A DNA stretch of 64,000 nucleotides from Bacteroidota bacterium (GTDB lineage: Bacteria > Bacteroidota > Bacteroidia > Cytophagales > Cyclobacteriaceae): positions 1 through 64,000 of the forward strand of contig JAFDYX010000033.1 of NCBI GenBank assembly GCA_018267215.1, given 5' to 3'. The position numbers were made by a program, and so were the translations under genes. Under the pieces are notes generated by a model. That model was not told the DNA's origin. It saw nothing but the letters and a program-made list of their open reading frames with translations, and did not search any database. The first letter of the stretch is position 1. Every line of letters begins with the position of its first letter. Below, piece by piece: positions 10,279 through 20,076 of this stretch.

Positions 10279-13200
10279 TTAGATAAACTGCAAAACCTTG
10301 TCTGCCAGTTTTACATGATCTGACAGCAATTCGTAAAATTGATCTTTGTTGATTTTAAGCAAAATGGTTTCTTCTTTAGCTATCAGCAGATTGGTGTTGA
10401 CAAACCCAGGGACGGAGAGCATTTCGCCTACAAACTGCCCTTGCTCAAAATCGGTAACATACTTGCCATTCTCGTAATACTGTAGTGTGCCGGAGAAAAC
10501 AATAAAGAATTCGTTGTTGAGTCGTTCATCAACTGATAAAAAGGCTTCTGGTTTCAGGTGGTGTTCGCGGGCAATGTCTGAAAGATAAGAAAGTACCAGC
10601 CCGGGAATTTCGGCAAACACATGGATAGACTGAAAGAAAACCGTCCGCTCGTACAACATCAACTTATTATCATTCGATTTTTTTAGGATGGCGCGGTCGA
10701 GCCATCGTTTATGGTCGCCCTCCAGCCTGCTTGTACTCTCGTGGTACACACGTGGGTCTATCTGATAAAGTGCCCAGCCTGCCACCTCTCGAATGAGCCG
10801 GTCAGGGTTAAACAATTGGGCCATTAAATCGAGGGAGAAGTCGGCAATCTTTTGTTTACCGATCTGGTTGATGACGGTGGCTCTAGTCCACCGGTTGGTT
10901 TGTGTAAAGTCGCGGTTGATCAGAAATTTTAACGTTAATTTTTGATCTAAACTAACCCGAGGGTAAAATGATTCGAGCCTGCTGATTTTTTCGTTGTCGT
11001 TGATATCGTCCAGCACAGGTATCACGCGTATTTTAAGTTGTTCGGACAAAAAGATATCGAGCAATTCAACCGCATAGGTAGTTCCCTCTGAAGTTCCGCT
11101 CTCAATGTTTTCTTTTACCAACTGAATGGACTTGGTGTCGTACAGCATGGCCAACAGCATATATATATGCTCGATGTCATGATTGATTTCCTGGCGTAAT
11201 GATAATTTCACCTGGTCGCTCCGTTCATCACCCAGTTCTTTGATGGCACTTAGATTCCATGCTATGTCCGACACATCTGCTTCTATGGCATATTTAATGT
11301 GTGTAATCTGCGATACGCCTGCCTTAAAACCCGCTTCTCCCAATGCTACTAATACAGACGACACAACTACTTTATCGGGGAAATCAATTTTATTCCATAA
11401 TAATTCTTTAGCGCGCTGCCCACCAATACGGCCAAATACTTGTATAATACGAATCATCGTTTGCGTATTTTGACCTGACAGATAAAATCCACTCTCCAGA
11501 TAACTCAATGCCTTGCTGCCCATCTGTGTAAGGGTACTCATGGCTAAATTAGAGTATTGAGGATTATTCAGGTTTTCTATTACTGCATTGATGATCTCAC
11601 TATTAAAACGTTGGGCCGCTGTTGCCAGAGCAATCCGTCTTACGGTAGGTTCATTGTCGCTCAAAAGTTCAACTAAATAATTAAGGTTTTCTGGTAAGGT
11701 TGAGTGAAGTATCAACTCTGCCGCATATTGTCTGTCTACAACAGCAACTGAACGACTTAGTTTCTGAATCCGGCTTCGGGTTATTTCTCCTCCGCTTTTC
11801 AGCATTTGGTCTATCTCTTGCAGAGAGAGTATTTTTTTATTTTCTGTATTACTCAACTTGGGATCTATGCGGATGACATAATTTTCCGATACAGAAAGCC
11901 CTTTCAATTCATTCATTCTGCGTTGAGCATATTCTTTTATTTCTTCTCGTTCATTTTTAAATAATGAGTTTACCCACATACCCACTTTCGATGGATTGAG
12001 TTTTTCCAATAACTTAAATGAGAACACAGCTTTTGATGTTTGCTGATCGCCTAATTGTGCCTCCAGGCTAGATGTAATCTGTGCAAAGCCCACTTCGAGC
12101 TTGTCTTGATGGAACTCAGAACTCTCTAGTTTTGAGCGAATCTTATTCTTATATCCTGCATAAAGATTACGAGCCAGAAGCATGTATGCTACACATAGCA
12201 GCACAACCAAAGGGGGTATCCATGAAATCTGAAAAAAGGAAAGTAAACCAAAACCAGAAATCGCTAACCCTGCTATAAGTCTTCCTGACTCATTTACAAT
12301 TCCCTCTACTTTCGATTGGATACCAAACCGGTAGCGGCTGTCGAGCGGAATAAACAAAAGTTTGTAAACCGGGTTTTCCAGCGAGTCGCGCAGGGTAGTA
12401 TTAAACAGCCGCGTCAGGGCAATAAACAGAAAAAACAAAATGTACGCTTGTGGGTATAATCCCGGAGAGAATCCAAAAAACGTAGCCGTAATAAATGAGC
12501 CCATCGAGAAAATAAGCGTAACGATGGGCAACATTAACAAAGAAACCCGGAGTCCGTATGTACTGATAATACGATCGTTTACAAACGTCTGCAAAATCAA
12601 ACTGAGCAGATAGATGATTCCATTAAAGTATGCGAGGAAGTTGGTCAGGTCGCGCTGTACAGGGTATTGCGTGTTCAGCAATGTCTGAAAACTGAACTGG
12701 TTAAACATAAACGTAACCATCGAAACACTCAGGAATACGGCCAGCAAAACAATGTACTTGTCTTTAAACATTCGCTGAAAACGAGTTTCTTTCTTTACTG
12801 TGTCATCAAATTCGCGTGGGTCATTTTTCATCATCTTAAACCGGGAGGTAATAATGATTACAAAGACGAGCCCCGCTACAATACTGACATTGCTCATCAG
12901 CAAATAATCGGATGTGTTAGGAAAAAATGAGGCGGCCAGCGGAATAAAAAAATTAGCTAAAATTATGGCCACCAACTGCCCTGTATCAATCCAACCGATA
13001 ATCCGTTTAGATTGACGAAAATTAAACAGCCTTCCAAAAATACCCCAGTAACACAACAACAACACGGCCGTAATGGGGCCTGATAAACTATGCATAGCAA
13101 ATAACACATATTGATGGAGAGCCGGGTTGCCAAATCGGTATAAATAATAAACCAGGAAAGTAACAACAGCTACCGAAGTAATACTGATAATCGTGAGCGT

Positions 13201-13440
13201 ACCAAATCTGATTTTATTTTGAAAGTAAGAAAAAACCAAAGTAAACACGATACCCAGAACACCCGAAGCCAAAAAAGCATTATTAATCTGATTGCTCATC
13301 TGGCTAAGGAACAACGACTCGGCCGTTACTTGATAGGTTGCTACGTAAATCCCCAAGAAGAAACCGGTTGTCAGCATCAGTGCAACCTGTTTTTGCTCGC
13401 CTGTCTTTGGTTTAATATAGATGAGGGTACTTTTGTTCAC
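10279..13440 (-). CDS. NTT/MFS-like nucleotide transporter fused to HEAT repeats and a cNMP-binding domain
   Basis: The first 430 residues are highly hydrophobic with about 11-12 membrane helices (ALMLTTGFFLGIYVATY, AFLASGVLGIVFTLVFSYF), resembling the Npt1/Npt2 ATP/ADP translocase-like branch of the major facilitator superfamily. A long soluble region (about 470-900) has HEAT-like helical pairs such as LSDNEPTVRRIALATAAQRF. The last 130 residues look like a cyclic-nucleotide-binding fold (FFIVFSGTLQYYENGKYV, then FEQGQFVGEMLSVPG). The N-terminal family exchanges nucleotides across membranes, but free-living Cytophagales carry this fusion and its substrate is not established. No operon partner is evident; a hairpin follows the stop. 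Confidence 0.8.
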   Translation of the reverse strand: MNKSTLIYIKPKTGEQKQVALMLTTGFFLGIYVATYQVTAESLFLSQMSNQINNAFLASGVLGIVFTLVFSYFQNKIRFGTLTIISITSVAVVTFLVYYLYRFGNPALHQYVLFAMHSLSGPITAVLLLCYWGIFGRLFNFRQSKRIIGWIDTGQLVAIILANFFIPLAASFFPNTSDYLLMSNVSIVAGLVFVIIITSRFKMMKNDPREFDDTVKKETRFQRMFKDKYIVLLAVFLSVSMVTFMFNQFSFQTLLNTQYPVQRDLTNFLAYFNGIIYLLSLILQTFVNDRIISTYGLRVSLLMLPIVTLIFSMGSFITATFFGFSPGLYPQAYILFFLFIALTRLFNTTLRDSLENPVYKLLFIPLDSRYRFGIQSKVEGIVNESGRLIAGLAISGFGLLSFFQISWIPPLVVLLCVAYMLLARNLYAGYKNKIRSKLESSEFHQDKLEVGFAQITSSLEAQLGDQQTSKAVFSFKLLEKLNPSKVGMWVNSLFKNEREEIKEYAQRRMNELKGLSVSENYVIRIDPKLSNTENKKILSLQEIDQMLKSGGEITRSRIQKLSRSVAVVDRQYAAELILHSTLPENLNYLVELLSDNEPTVRRIALATAAQRFNSEIINAVIENLNNPQYSNLAMSTLTQMGSKALSYLESGFYLSGQNTQTMIRIIQVFGRIGGQRAKELLWNKIDFPDKVVVSSVLVALGEAGFKAGVSQITHIKYAIEADVSDIAWNLSAIKELGDERSDQVKLSLRQEINHDIEHIYMLLAMLYDTKSIQLVKENIESGTSEGTTYAVELLDIFLSEQLKIRVIPVLDDINDNEKISRLESFYPRVSLDQKLTLKFLINRDFTQTNRWTRATVINQIGKQKIADFSLDLMAQLFNPDRLIREVAGWALYQIDPRVYHESTSRLEGDHKRWLDRAILKKSNDNKLMLYERTVFFQSIHVFAEIPGLVLSYLSDIAREHHLKPEAFLSVDERLNNEFFIVFSGTLQYYENGKYVTDFEQGQFVGEMLSVPGFVNTNLLIAKEETILLKINKDQFYELLSDHVKLADKVLQFI

Positions 13441-13612
13441 GTGTGCGTAAAGAAGTCAGTAAAAATAATTTATTTAATTTAAAATCAATGCATGTAGTTC
13501 CTCTCCAATCGAGCTAAAAAAAATTCGTCAACGGTTGCGTAAATATTGTTTGAGCTACTGGTATTTTCATCGGCATAGAAGCCCTACCTTTGCCCGTAAA
13601 TACTCATTTCTT

Positions 13613-13906
13613 ATGGCAAAAGCAGAAGCAAAACCCAAGGCAGTCGCCAAAAAAAATACCGCAATTGATATTGTTGCCGTATCTGAAACCATACTGGAAA
13701 AATTAAAAAGCCTGAAGTCAGAATCCGGCCTGCAGTCGGATATTACATGGTGCCTCGGTAGTTACAGCCACGACCGCAACCCGGTGGGCTTATATGAAAA
13801 AGCTGCTCAGGCACTAACCGTGTTCAAAGCCGAACAGGCAAAGAAAACAAAAGGCATCACCGCCAAGTTGATTTCTGATATTGAAAAAGTACTGGCAGCT
13901 AAGTAA
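13613..13906 (+). CDS. Small lysine/alanine-rich conserved hypothetical protein
   Basis: This 97-residue protein starts MAKAEAKPKAVAKKNTA, a basic Ala/Lys/Pro-rich tail, followed by a helical domain (ETILEKLKSLKSE, ITWCLGSYSHDRNPVGLYEKA). The basic tail resembles small nucleic-acid-binding proteins, but no fold can be assigned. I prefer ATG 13613 because an upstream TTG frame start at 13535 would include the promoter region: a -7-like element TACCTTTG lies at 13585-13592, just before this ATG. It is divergent from the transporter and convergent with the dCMP deaminase. Confidence 0.65.
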   Translation: MAKAEAKPKAVAKKNTAIDIVAVSETILEKLKSLKSESGLQSDITWCLGSYSHDRNPVGLYEKAAQALTVFKAEQAKKTKGITAKLISDIEKVLAAK

Positions 13907-13916
13907 TCGGTTTACG

Positions 13917-14399
13917 TCAGATCATGTGGGTAACGTTGGCGAGTTGACCAACGTATTGGATGCAGGTTACGCCAAACTTATTTAAAAAATCAACCCCTTC
14001 ATCTGTAGCAATCCCTTTGTGGGCAGCATACGAATTAAAATAAATTACACGTTCGATGCCCATGCTGTAAATAATGCGGGCACAAGCTAAGCAAGGCGAA
14101 AGGGTGACGTACAGTGTTGCTCCTTCTACTGACGTTTTGTTTTTTACTGCATACAAAATAGCATTTTGCTCGGCATGAATAGCTAGCGAACAGCCTCCTT
14201 TTGAGTCGCGCGGGCAACCTGCATCGGGCCATTCTTCATCGCAATTATGCGTACCGCTGGGTGGCCCGTTGTACCCAATGGAAATGATGCGCGTATCTTT
14301 GGTCAGCACTGCCCCCACATGTCTTTTTATACAGTGCGACCGCTTGGCCAAGTTTACCGCCAACTCCATATAGATATCGTCAAATGCCGGTTTGCTCAT
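13917..14399 (-). CDS. dCMP deaminase-like cytidine deaminase family enzyme
   Basis: The zinc-binding signature of deoxycytidylate deaminases is present: HAEQNAI (zinc His and catalytic Glu) and, about 30 residues later, PCLACARII (two zinc Cys). A conserved GYNGPPSGTHNCDE lies upstream. The enzyme converts dCMP to dUMP for thymidylate synthesis in the cytoplasm. The length of about 160 residues fits the ComEB/dCMP deaminase group. I use the ATG at 14399 (MSKPAFDDIYMELAV), since homologues begin there; an in-frame start at 14414 would add five residues. It ends convergently 10 bp from the upstream small gene. Confidence 0.9.
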   Translation of the reverse strand: MSKPAFDDIYMELAVNLAKRSHCIKRHVGAVLTKDTRIISIGYNGPPSGTHNCDEEWPDAGCPRDSKGGCSLAIHAEQNAILYAVKNKTSVEGATLYVTLSPCLACARIIYSMGIERVIYFNSYAAHKGIATDEGVDFLNKFGVTCIQYVGQLANVTHMI

Positions 14400-14531
14400 A
14401 AAAAATTTTATCAAAAATAGCAGATAGATTTTATGTACCTAACCGATGAGGGAAAATCGAAAAAACAACGGTGGTTAATTTCACACAATCTGCATGTCAA
14501 TTTATTATCTTCGCGGCTGTTATTCTCTGCC

Positions 14532-15068
14532 ATGAAAATTCTTTTCTTTATTTTAGCCACTCTCACAACATCTTGTGCCTGGGGGCAAACAGCAAAGAAC
14601 AGGCAAAGCCCATTGGCCATTGCCTCGGCACGATATAAAGACACTTACCTGAAAATTACTTATTCGGAGCCACGGAAAAACGGAAGAGAAATTTTTGGGA
14701 AGCTCGTGCCTTTCGGGCAGGTGTGGCGGCTGGGGGCCAACGAAGCTACCGAACTAACCTGCACCCACGATATTTTCCTTTCGGGGAAATTATTAAAAGC
14801 GGGAACGTATTCTTTGTTCGCTATTCCTGAAAACGAAAAATGGACACTCATTATCAACAGCGATGTAGGCTTGTGGGGATCCTATAATTACAATGCAAAA
14901 GCCGATGTCATGCGCATTGATGCACCCGTGTCTTCCATTCCTGACAAAGACGTCTATGAGTTGTTTACTATCAAAATAGACCAGAAGACTGACAGCGCCC
15001 AACTGATTTTTTTGTGGGATCGCACACAAGCCAGTCTGCCGATCCGCTTTACTGAACCCAAGCCATGA
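14532..15068 (+). CDS. DUF2911 family secreted protein
   Basis: The protein begins MKILFFILATLTTSCAWGQ, a signal peptide, followed by the conserved features of DUF2911: ITYSEPRKNGREIFGKLVPFGQ, VWRLGANEATEL, and KAGTYSLFAIP before WTLIIN. DUF2911 proteins are common exported proteins of Bacteroidota with no assigned biochemical activity. I place the start at 14532 because the signal peptide begins there; the longer frame from 14433 has no leader. Its stop overlaps the next start as ATGA, so the two are coupled. Confidence 0.85.
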   Translation: MKILFFILATLTTSCAWGQTAKNRQSPLAIASARYKDTYLKITYSEPRKNGREIFGKLVPFGQVWRLGANEATELTCTHDIFLSGKLLKAGTYSLFAIPENEKWTLIINSDVGLWGSYNYNAKADVMRIDAPVSSIPDKDVYELFTIKIDQKTDSAQLIFLWDRTQASLPIRFTEPKP

Positions 15069-15571
15069 AATATTTTCTTTTCTGCCTGCTGTTGTTAACT
15101 TGTGTTGCCCGTGCACAAGACGTATCTGAATTAGCCAGACGGAACGGATTTAAAGACATCAAACTGGGCACACCGGTAGATAGCGTGAAGGGAATTGTCT
15201 TCAAAAGAGATTTTACTGAGTTAAAAGAGTTTGCAGCCAAACTCTACGAAGTAAACAATGCGGCTTATGAAAAAGTAGGCGATGCTGATATCCGTCAGGT
15301 AAAACTAAAAGCCTATAAAGGGCTGATCTACGAAATCATTGTCATCACTCCGGTTGACCCGCGCATCATGATGGGGCTGGAAAAATTATATGGCAAAGCT
15401 CAGTTTAGCTTACGTCACGAAACCTACAGTTGGTCTGTTCCCGAAAAAATTTCGCTGATCTATAAAGGCAGTCCCAGAGAAGTAACGCTCACCTATCGCT
15501 CTCCGTTGGTCATCCATCAGATGTATGTTGATAAAAACAAAAAGATCAAAGCCGTAGCTGACGATTTTTAG
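15065..15571 (+). CDS. Small secreted hypothetical protein
   Basis: This 168-residue protein starts with a signal peptide (YFLFCLLLLTCVARAQ). The mature part has mixed strand/helix character (GFKDIKLGTPVDSVKGI, VKLKAYKGLIYEIIVI, ISLIYKGSPREVTLTY), reminiscent of small periplasmic proteins in this phylum. No motif suggests catalysis. The ATG overlaps the DUF2911 stop by four bases, so the two are co-expressed and may work in the same compartment. Its stop lies 5 bp from the convergent pafA-like stop. Confidence 0.7.
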   Translation: MKYFLFCLLLLTCVARAQDVSELARRNGFKDIKLGTPVDSVKGIVFKRDFTELKEFAAKLYEVNNAAYEKVGDADIRQVKLKAYKGLIYEIIVITPVDPRIMMGLEKLYGKAQFSLRHETYSWSVPEKISLIYKGSPREVTLTYRSPLVIHQMYVDKNKKIKAVADDF

Positions 15572-15575
15572 GTTT

Positions 15576-17225
15576 TCATTTTTCTTCCATCGCCTCTGCA
15601 ATGGGCTGGCCGGTGCAGGCGCTAGGAAATTTTATCCGAAGTAAAACTGAAATGGTGGGCGCAATATCAATAATCGGATGGTATTGTTTGCTGCTGCCAT
15701 GGCGGATGCCCTTGCCGAAAAACAAAACCGGCACGTGGGTATCGTACGAGTAAGAAGACCCGTGGGTAGTACCCTGTAAGTGGGCACTGCTATACCAGCC
15801 GGGCTCCAACTCAAAAGTCAAATCGCCACTGCGCTTAAAGTTATAACCACGAACAACAAATCCTTTCATGCCGCCTTCGGTATAACTGCCCTGCCTGATC
15901 AAACTTTTTGGAAAAACCTGGGCTACTCCTTCTTTTCCGAGCAGGTAGTTACTTACCAATTCTGTTGCCAGCATATAGTCTATCCCGGAAGATTTCAGGT
16001 CGCCCGAAAACAAGGAAGTATTAAAAAACACCTGACTGTTTGATACAGATTCTACTAAAGTTTTGCCGGGAAAATACGTTGCCAAAAAATTGTTCAGTTC
16101 TGTTTTTAATGAATTGTCGTCTGTGAAATATCCGGCCGGCATGTGGTTGTCTTTCAGCGACTGCGGCACTTCTGCTGCGGCATGATCGGCCGTTAGAAAC
16201 AATGTGTAGTTGCCCTTACCTACCTCTTCATCTAATTTTTTTAACAGGCTGGCAATACTTCTATCAAGACGTAAGTAGGTATCTTCTACCTCTACGGCAT
16301 TCGGCCCCATAGCGTGCCCTACCAAGTCAGTGGAAGAAAAAGAGATGGTTAAGAAATCGGTGTATCCGCTCTTGCCCATGCTTTCCCCTGCAATGGTTGC
16401 CTCGGCAAATGCCTCCAGAAAATCATTGCCCATGGGGGTTGAAGGAAGCAAGTCGTAGTTGCTCCTCTGCTGGCGCAATTTTTTTAAGTCGTAAGGAAAC
16501 ACCGGTTTGTCTTTTCCTTTCATCACGGTTTCATACGGAGAGTCATCCGGGGAACTCTCGGTATATTGCTCGATCGGCAACAGTGTTTTCCATTCCTGAT
16601 TGAGCAGTGCATCGCTCATTTTTTTATCATTGAAAGAATCTACCCAAGACGGTAAAGCCGACAGATAATAAGTGCTGGAAATAAACTTGCCGCTTTTGCT
16701 ATCAAACCAGTAAGCAGCATTGGCCAAATGACCGGAGGGAAGAACTGCCCCCCTGTCTTTGATGGAGATACCTATTACTTTCGATTTTTTTTGCGAAAAC
16801 AATTTCAATTCATCGGTTACGGTAGTGGACAACAACCGCCAGGGGCTCACCGCACCGTGTCCGTCAGTACTGCCCACCGGTTTTTGGTTTTCATCACCCA
16901 CACAGTTTACTTTTTTCTTCAGCGTTTTGTCCCACCAGTCGTTGGCAATGATGCCGTGGTAGGCCGGTGTGGTGCCCGTGTAAACTGAGGCATGGCCGGG
17001 GCCGGTATAGGTTGGTACATAATTATAGTGTGCGTTGGTAAGCATAAAGCCTTCGCCCATCAATCGTTTAAAGCCGCCCTCACCAAATTTATTTTGAAAA
17101 CGGTACAGGTATTCCTGCCGCATCTGATCTACCACGATACCCACCACCAGCCGTGGATTGTCTTGCGAATACGCAGTGGCTATACAACTAAAAGCCAATA
17201 CAGTGATTAAAAATTTATTTCTCAT
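15576..17225 (-). CDS. pafA: PafA-type alkaline phosphatase
   Basis: The alkaline phosphatase superfamily metal and catalytic residues are visible: D33 in VGIVVDQMR, nucleophile T74 in YTGPGHAS, STDLVGHA (Asp/His), TADHAAAE (Asp-His) and the late His in GTTHGSSYSYDTH. The PafA-specific set is also present: N95 in GIIANDWW and K156/R158 in SIKDRGA, which position phosphate monoesters. A signal peptide (FLITVLAFSCIATAYSQ) indicates export to the periplasm or surface. In Bacteroidota, PafA is the main phosphate-scavenging monoesterase and is usually phosphate-independent. No pho-type operator was recognised. Confidence 0.88.
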   Translation of the reverse strand: MRNKFLITVLAFSCIATAYSQDNPRLVVGIVVDQMRQEYLYRFQNKFGEGGFKRLMGEGFMLTNAHYNYVPTYTGPGHASVYTGTTPAYHGIIANDWWDKTLKKKVNCVGDENQKPVGSTDGHGAVSPWRLLSTTVTDELKLFSQKKSKVIGISIKDRGAVLPSGHLANAAYWFDSKSGKFISSTYYLSALPSWVDSFNDKKMSDALLNQEWKTLLPIEQYTESSPDDSPYETVMKGKDKPVFPYDLKKLRQQRSNYDLLPSTPMGNDFLEAFAEATIAGESMGKSGYTDFLTISFSSTDLVGHAMGPNAVEVEDTYLRLDRSIASLLKKLDEEVGKGNYTLFLTADHAAAEVPQSLKDNHMPAGYFTDDNSLKTELNNFLATYFPGKTLVESVSNSQVFFNTSLFSGDLKSSGIDYMLATELVSNYLLGKEGVAQVFPKSLIRQGSYTEGGMKGFVVRGYNFKRSGDLTFELEPGWYSSAHLQGTTHGSSYSYDTHVPVLFFGKGIRHGSSKQYHPIIDIAPTISVLLRIKFPSACTGQPIAEAMEEK

Positions 17226-17309
17226 GGCAGTAGTTCGCTTAATATGTTTTCAAGTATAGAAAAATAAATGACTTTATCCGGTTTATTTTTTTTCAGTGCC
17301 GATAATCTG

Positions 17310-19910
17310 TCAATCATCGGTGCAGGCAAGTTTTGAAAACTCGTTGCCTTCATAAACCTGCTTACGCAATAACTTTCCGGTGTGGTCATAATACATCACC
17401 ACCACAATATCTGCCTCTTCAATTTCTTTGGTGGCTACATATACGGGGTCGTCTTCGCTGTTATGGTTTTCAATGGAAGAAAACGTGGGCGTAAGCACCA
17501 CACCAGATTTACTGCTCACCACACCAAAATAATTTTCATGTTGTACGATAGCCAGATTTTCTTCCTCACTATCTTTTATGATATTAATTTTTTTTATCTG
17601 ACGCAGAATGACTCTGTTCTCCTGAAAGTTGAACAACTGCCACTCAAAACCGAGCCGTACCCATATTGCCTGGGTTGACCAGGGTTGTATTTCATCATAT
17701 TGAAAAGGTACAATGTTTTTCAACTGCCAGTCTGCCACACCATAATGGCCATCTTTGTAAACAATCAACCATTTGTGCTGCAGTTGTACAATGTTTTTTC
17801 CAAACGTTGTTTTCACCATTCGTTTGGTTGACAGATCGTAAAGGCCAAATTTTTTGTCTTTTAATAAAGAAACAAAACGGTTGTCGGTCGAAATCAGTGC
17901 ATTGTACTCTGTGGGCAATATCATTTTGTTCGATTGATCAATTATTCCTTTTTTATTTTTTTTGGTGATGATCAAAAAATGTGTGCCCAGCGACTCTAAC
18001 CGGTCAGCGTCTGTAGAAAAAAGTTTCTTGCCGGTAGTCACATCAAAAACTATTTTTTTGTTTTTCTGTTGTGTGTAAAAATAATGAATGGAGTCCATCG
18101 AAGGTACAAATACAATCCTCTCTTTGACGGGAACATCTACCCTTGTAGCCGAGTTAACGTAAACATGAATCGTGTCTTTGGCTTTTGAAAAAGCTAAACC
18201 TTTCATAAACCATATACTGTCGCTTTGCTGCTCGATTATTTTTTTTTGTTGCACATCAAACAACTGTACCGATGTGGGCGTTTGCAGCCTGATCCACTGT
18301 TTGTAAAACTTATATTTTTCATACGTGCGGTTGGCAACCTCCTCTCCCAGTCCTTCCAGCATGTAGCGATCGTTTATCAACCTGACCAACCCAAAGGGCA
18401 TCAGTTGCAATGACTGGCGCGCCAGCGGCACCACATATTCCAATTTTGAGTTCAGCATGCCTTCCAGCGAGCCATTGCTCACTAACAGGTTATTGCCCAC
18501 GGGTTTCACCTGATCGAAAACAAAATCGTCCGCCAGCGGCACACCATCGGCACACTGTGCAATCTGCTCTGTCGTGTAAAGATTTTTTTTTCCGTTTCGG
18601 TCTGCCACAATAATTTCCCCTACGATAGAAATGGAGTTGAACTCCGGAGGCAACAGGTTTCGTCCATTCAATGCCCACAACCCTACCCTGTCATTTTTTT
18701 TCAACAGCAAAAATCTGCCTCCGGCCACTGCCGCCCTTTGTAGTCCGCCTGCCACGACAACACCACTTTTGTGGATCGCCTGATAAACAGAATCTCCGTA
18801 TCGGATAAATCCAAAACCCAAGTCTTTAAATCCGCCCGGTGCATGAGTTATGCGTTGACCGTTTCTGCTTACCAGCCCTTCGGATGTGTCCAGCACATCC
18901 TCTTTGGTAGCATGGCATTTGTATTCATCGTTCACATCATCAAATCGGGGAGCGATTGTTTCGTGGCCACGTGTGTCCATGAAACCAAATTTTCCATTCT
19001 TGTAAAAAGGCATCCACAACAGTTTATTGAGGGCTGTAATTTTTTCCAGCGAGTCGGTCAGATGAAAAGATATTTTTTCATCTGTCTCTTTTAGTAAATG
19101 AAATAAAATATTTCTGGCCTGGTTTACATAACTGCTCTGCGGATTTTCAGTAATGAATTTTTGAAAATCGGCAGTGGTACCCATGGCCGTCTGCACCTCG
19201 TAAATATTTTTTTCTGCTTTTTTTCGATAAGGGCTATGTGGATATTGCTTTACAAAGCGCTGGTAGCTTTTCATCTTCCCATCTTTTGTCTGAGCTTCGA
19301 ACAATAGTTTTTCATACCGGGTTGATGCCTCGGCTGCGCGGTGCGAGGCCGGGTATCGCTCTAAAAAAAATTTAAAGGCCGCATAGGTATTTTGTTTCAG
19401 TGCTTCTAAGAAAGATGCTTCATCGCGCAGTTCAACTGCCAGCGAAGTCTGAGCAGCACCCACATATTTTCGGATAAACAGGTCGTACGATTTTTCGGAA
19501 TTGATTTTTTTAGCTTCATCAAACGCCAAACTATCAATCTGCTGTCGCAATAAAATGAGAGAAGTGCTGTCGGCTTGCCTCCGCTTCCACTTTTCTCCTG
19601 CACTTTGCTGACGGAAAGCGTGCCAGGCAATCTGCGTATGGCGATAGGCCGAGTCAGTTTGATAGGCGGGGTTGGCCGGGTGCAGAAACCAACGCGCAAA
19701 AAGTATTTGTGCTTCTATGTTGGACGAATCTTTTCGCAATACCTTGGCCAATGTTTGGCGGGCAGCCGACCAATTGTGCTGGTTTATTTTTTTTTGTGCC
19801 TGCCGCAATGGGATAACCTGTGCCTGTAATGGTAAATTAATACAGATAGCAGCCCCCAACGCACATACCAACCCCAACACAACAGAAGTATTTTTTTTTG
19901 CGCGGCTCAT
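17310..19910 (-). CDS. WG-repeat secreted protein with TPR-like N-terminus
   Basis: A leader (LGLVCALGAAICINLPLQAQ) precedes about 270 residues of helical tetratricopeptide-like sequence (QAQKKINQHNWSAARQTLAK, FIRKYVGAAQTSLAVELRDE). The rest contains repeated WG/KWG-type units: KNGKFGFMDTRGHETIAPRF, KDKKFGLYDLSTKRMV, KDGHYGVADWQLKNIVPFQY and YFGVVSSKSGVVLTPTF. WG repeats form surface-exposed repeat folds of unknown ligand. The protein is predicted to be periplasmic or exported. It appears monocistronic, with its start about 150 bp from the tRNA-Pro gene on the other strand. Confidence 0.8.
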   Translation of the reverse strand: MSRAKKNTSVVLGLVCALGAAICINLPLQAQVIPLRQAQKKINQHNWSAARQTLAKVLRKDSSNIEAQILFARWFLHPANPAYQTDSAYRHTQIAWHAFRQQSAGEKWKRRQADSTSLILLRQQIDSLAFDEAKKINSEKSYDLFIRKYVGAAQTSLAVELRDEASFLEALKQNTYAAFKFFLERYPASHRAAEASTRYEKLLFEAQTKDGKMKSYQRFVKQYPHSPYRKKAEKNIYEVQTAMGTTADFQKFITENPQSSYVNQARNILFHLLKETDEKISFHLTDSLEKITALNKLLWMPFYKNGKFGFMDTRGHETIAPRFDDVNDEYKCHATKEDVLDTSEGLVSRNGQRITHAPGGFKDLGFGFIRYGDSVYQAIHKSGVVVAGGLQRAAVAGGRFLLLKKNDRVGLWALNGRNLLPPEFNSISIVGEIIVADRNGKKNLYTTEQIAQCADGVPLADDFVFDQVKPVGNNLLVSNGSLEGMLNSKLEYVVPLARQSLQLMPFGLVRLINDRYMLEGLGEEVANRTYEKYKFYKQWIRLQTPTSVQLFDVQQKKIIEQQSDSIWFMKGLAFSKAKDTIHVYVNSATRVDVPVKERIVFVPSMDSIHYFYTQQKNKKIVFDVTTGKKLFSTDADRLESLGTHFLIITKKNKKGIIDQSNKMILPTEYNALISTDNRFVSLLKDKKFGLYDLSTKRMVKTTFGKNIVQLQHKWLIVYKDGHYGVADWQLKNIVPFQYDEIQPWSTQAIWVRLGFEWQLFNFQENRVILRQIKKINIIKDSEEENLAIVQHENYFGVVSSKSGVVLTPTFSSIENHNSEDDPVYVATKEIEEADIVVVMYYDHTGKLLRKQVYEGNEFSKLACTDD

Positions 19911-19957
19911 GCTCTTTCAATTGCGTTAAAATTACTAATATTGCGGCCTGATTTAAA

Positions 19958-20076
19958 GTTCGGGGTGTAGCGCCTGCCTGCGTTGCATTTCGGCAGACAA
20001 GCAGCCCCACTCAAGCGGGGCGAAGCGTGAAGTAAGTATTTCCATACAGGCAGAAATTTTGTTCGGGGTGTAGCGC
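19958..20076 (+). repeat. Duplicated 5' end of tRNA-Pro flanking a small inverted-repeat insert
   Basis: The 16-bp string GTTCGGGGTGTAGCGC, which includes the first 13 bases of tRNA-Pro, occurs at 19958-19973 and again at 20061-20076. Between them lies an insert bounded by CTGCCTG (19974-19980) and CAGGCAG (20047-20053). Inside it is a hairpin GCCCC/GGGGC near 20000-20018. The arrangement looks like a small inserted element with a duplicated target that rebuilt the tRNA gene. Confidence 0.7.

Noticed and set aside
13549..13592. A full -33/-7 promoter (TTTG...TACCTTTG) for the small gene at 13613.
   Set aside because: The TTTG at 13549-13552 is 32 bases before the TACCTTTG at 13585, too far for the usual spacing of about 19-21, so only the -7-like element is kept as a note in the gene entry.
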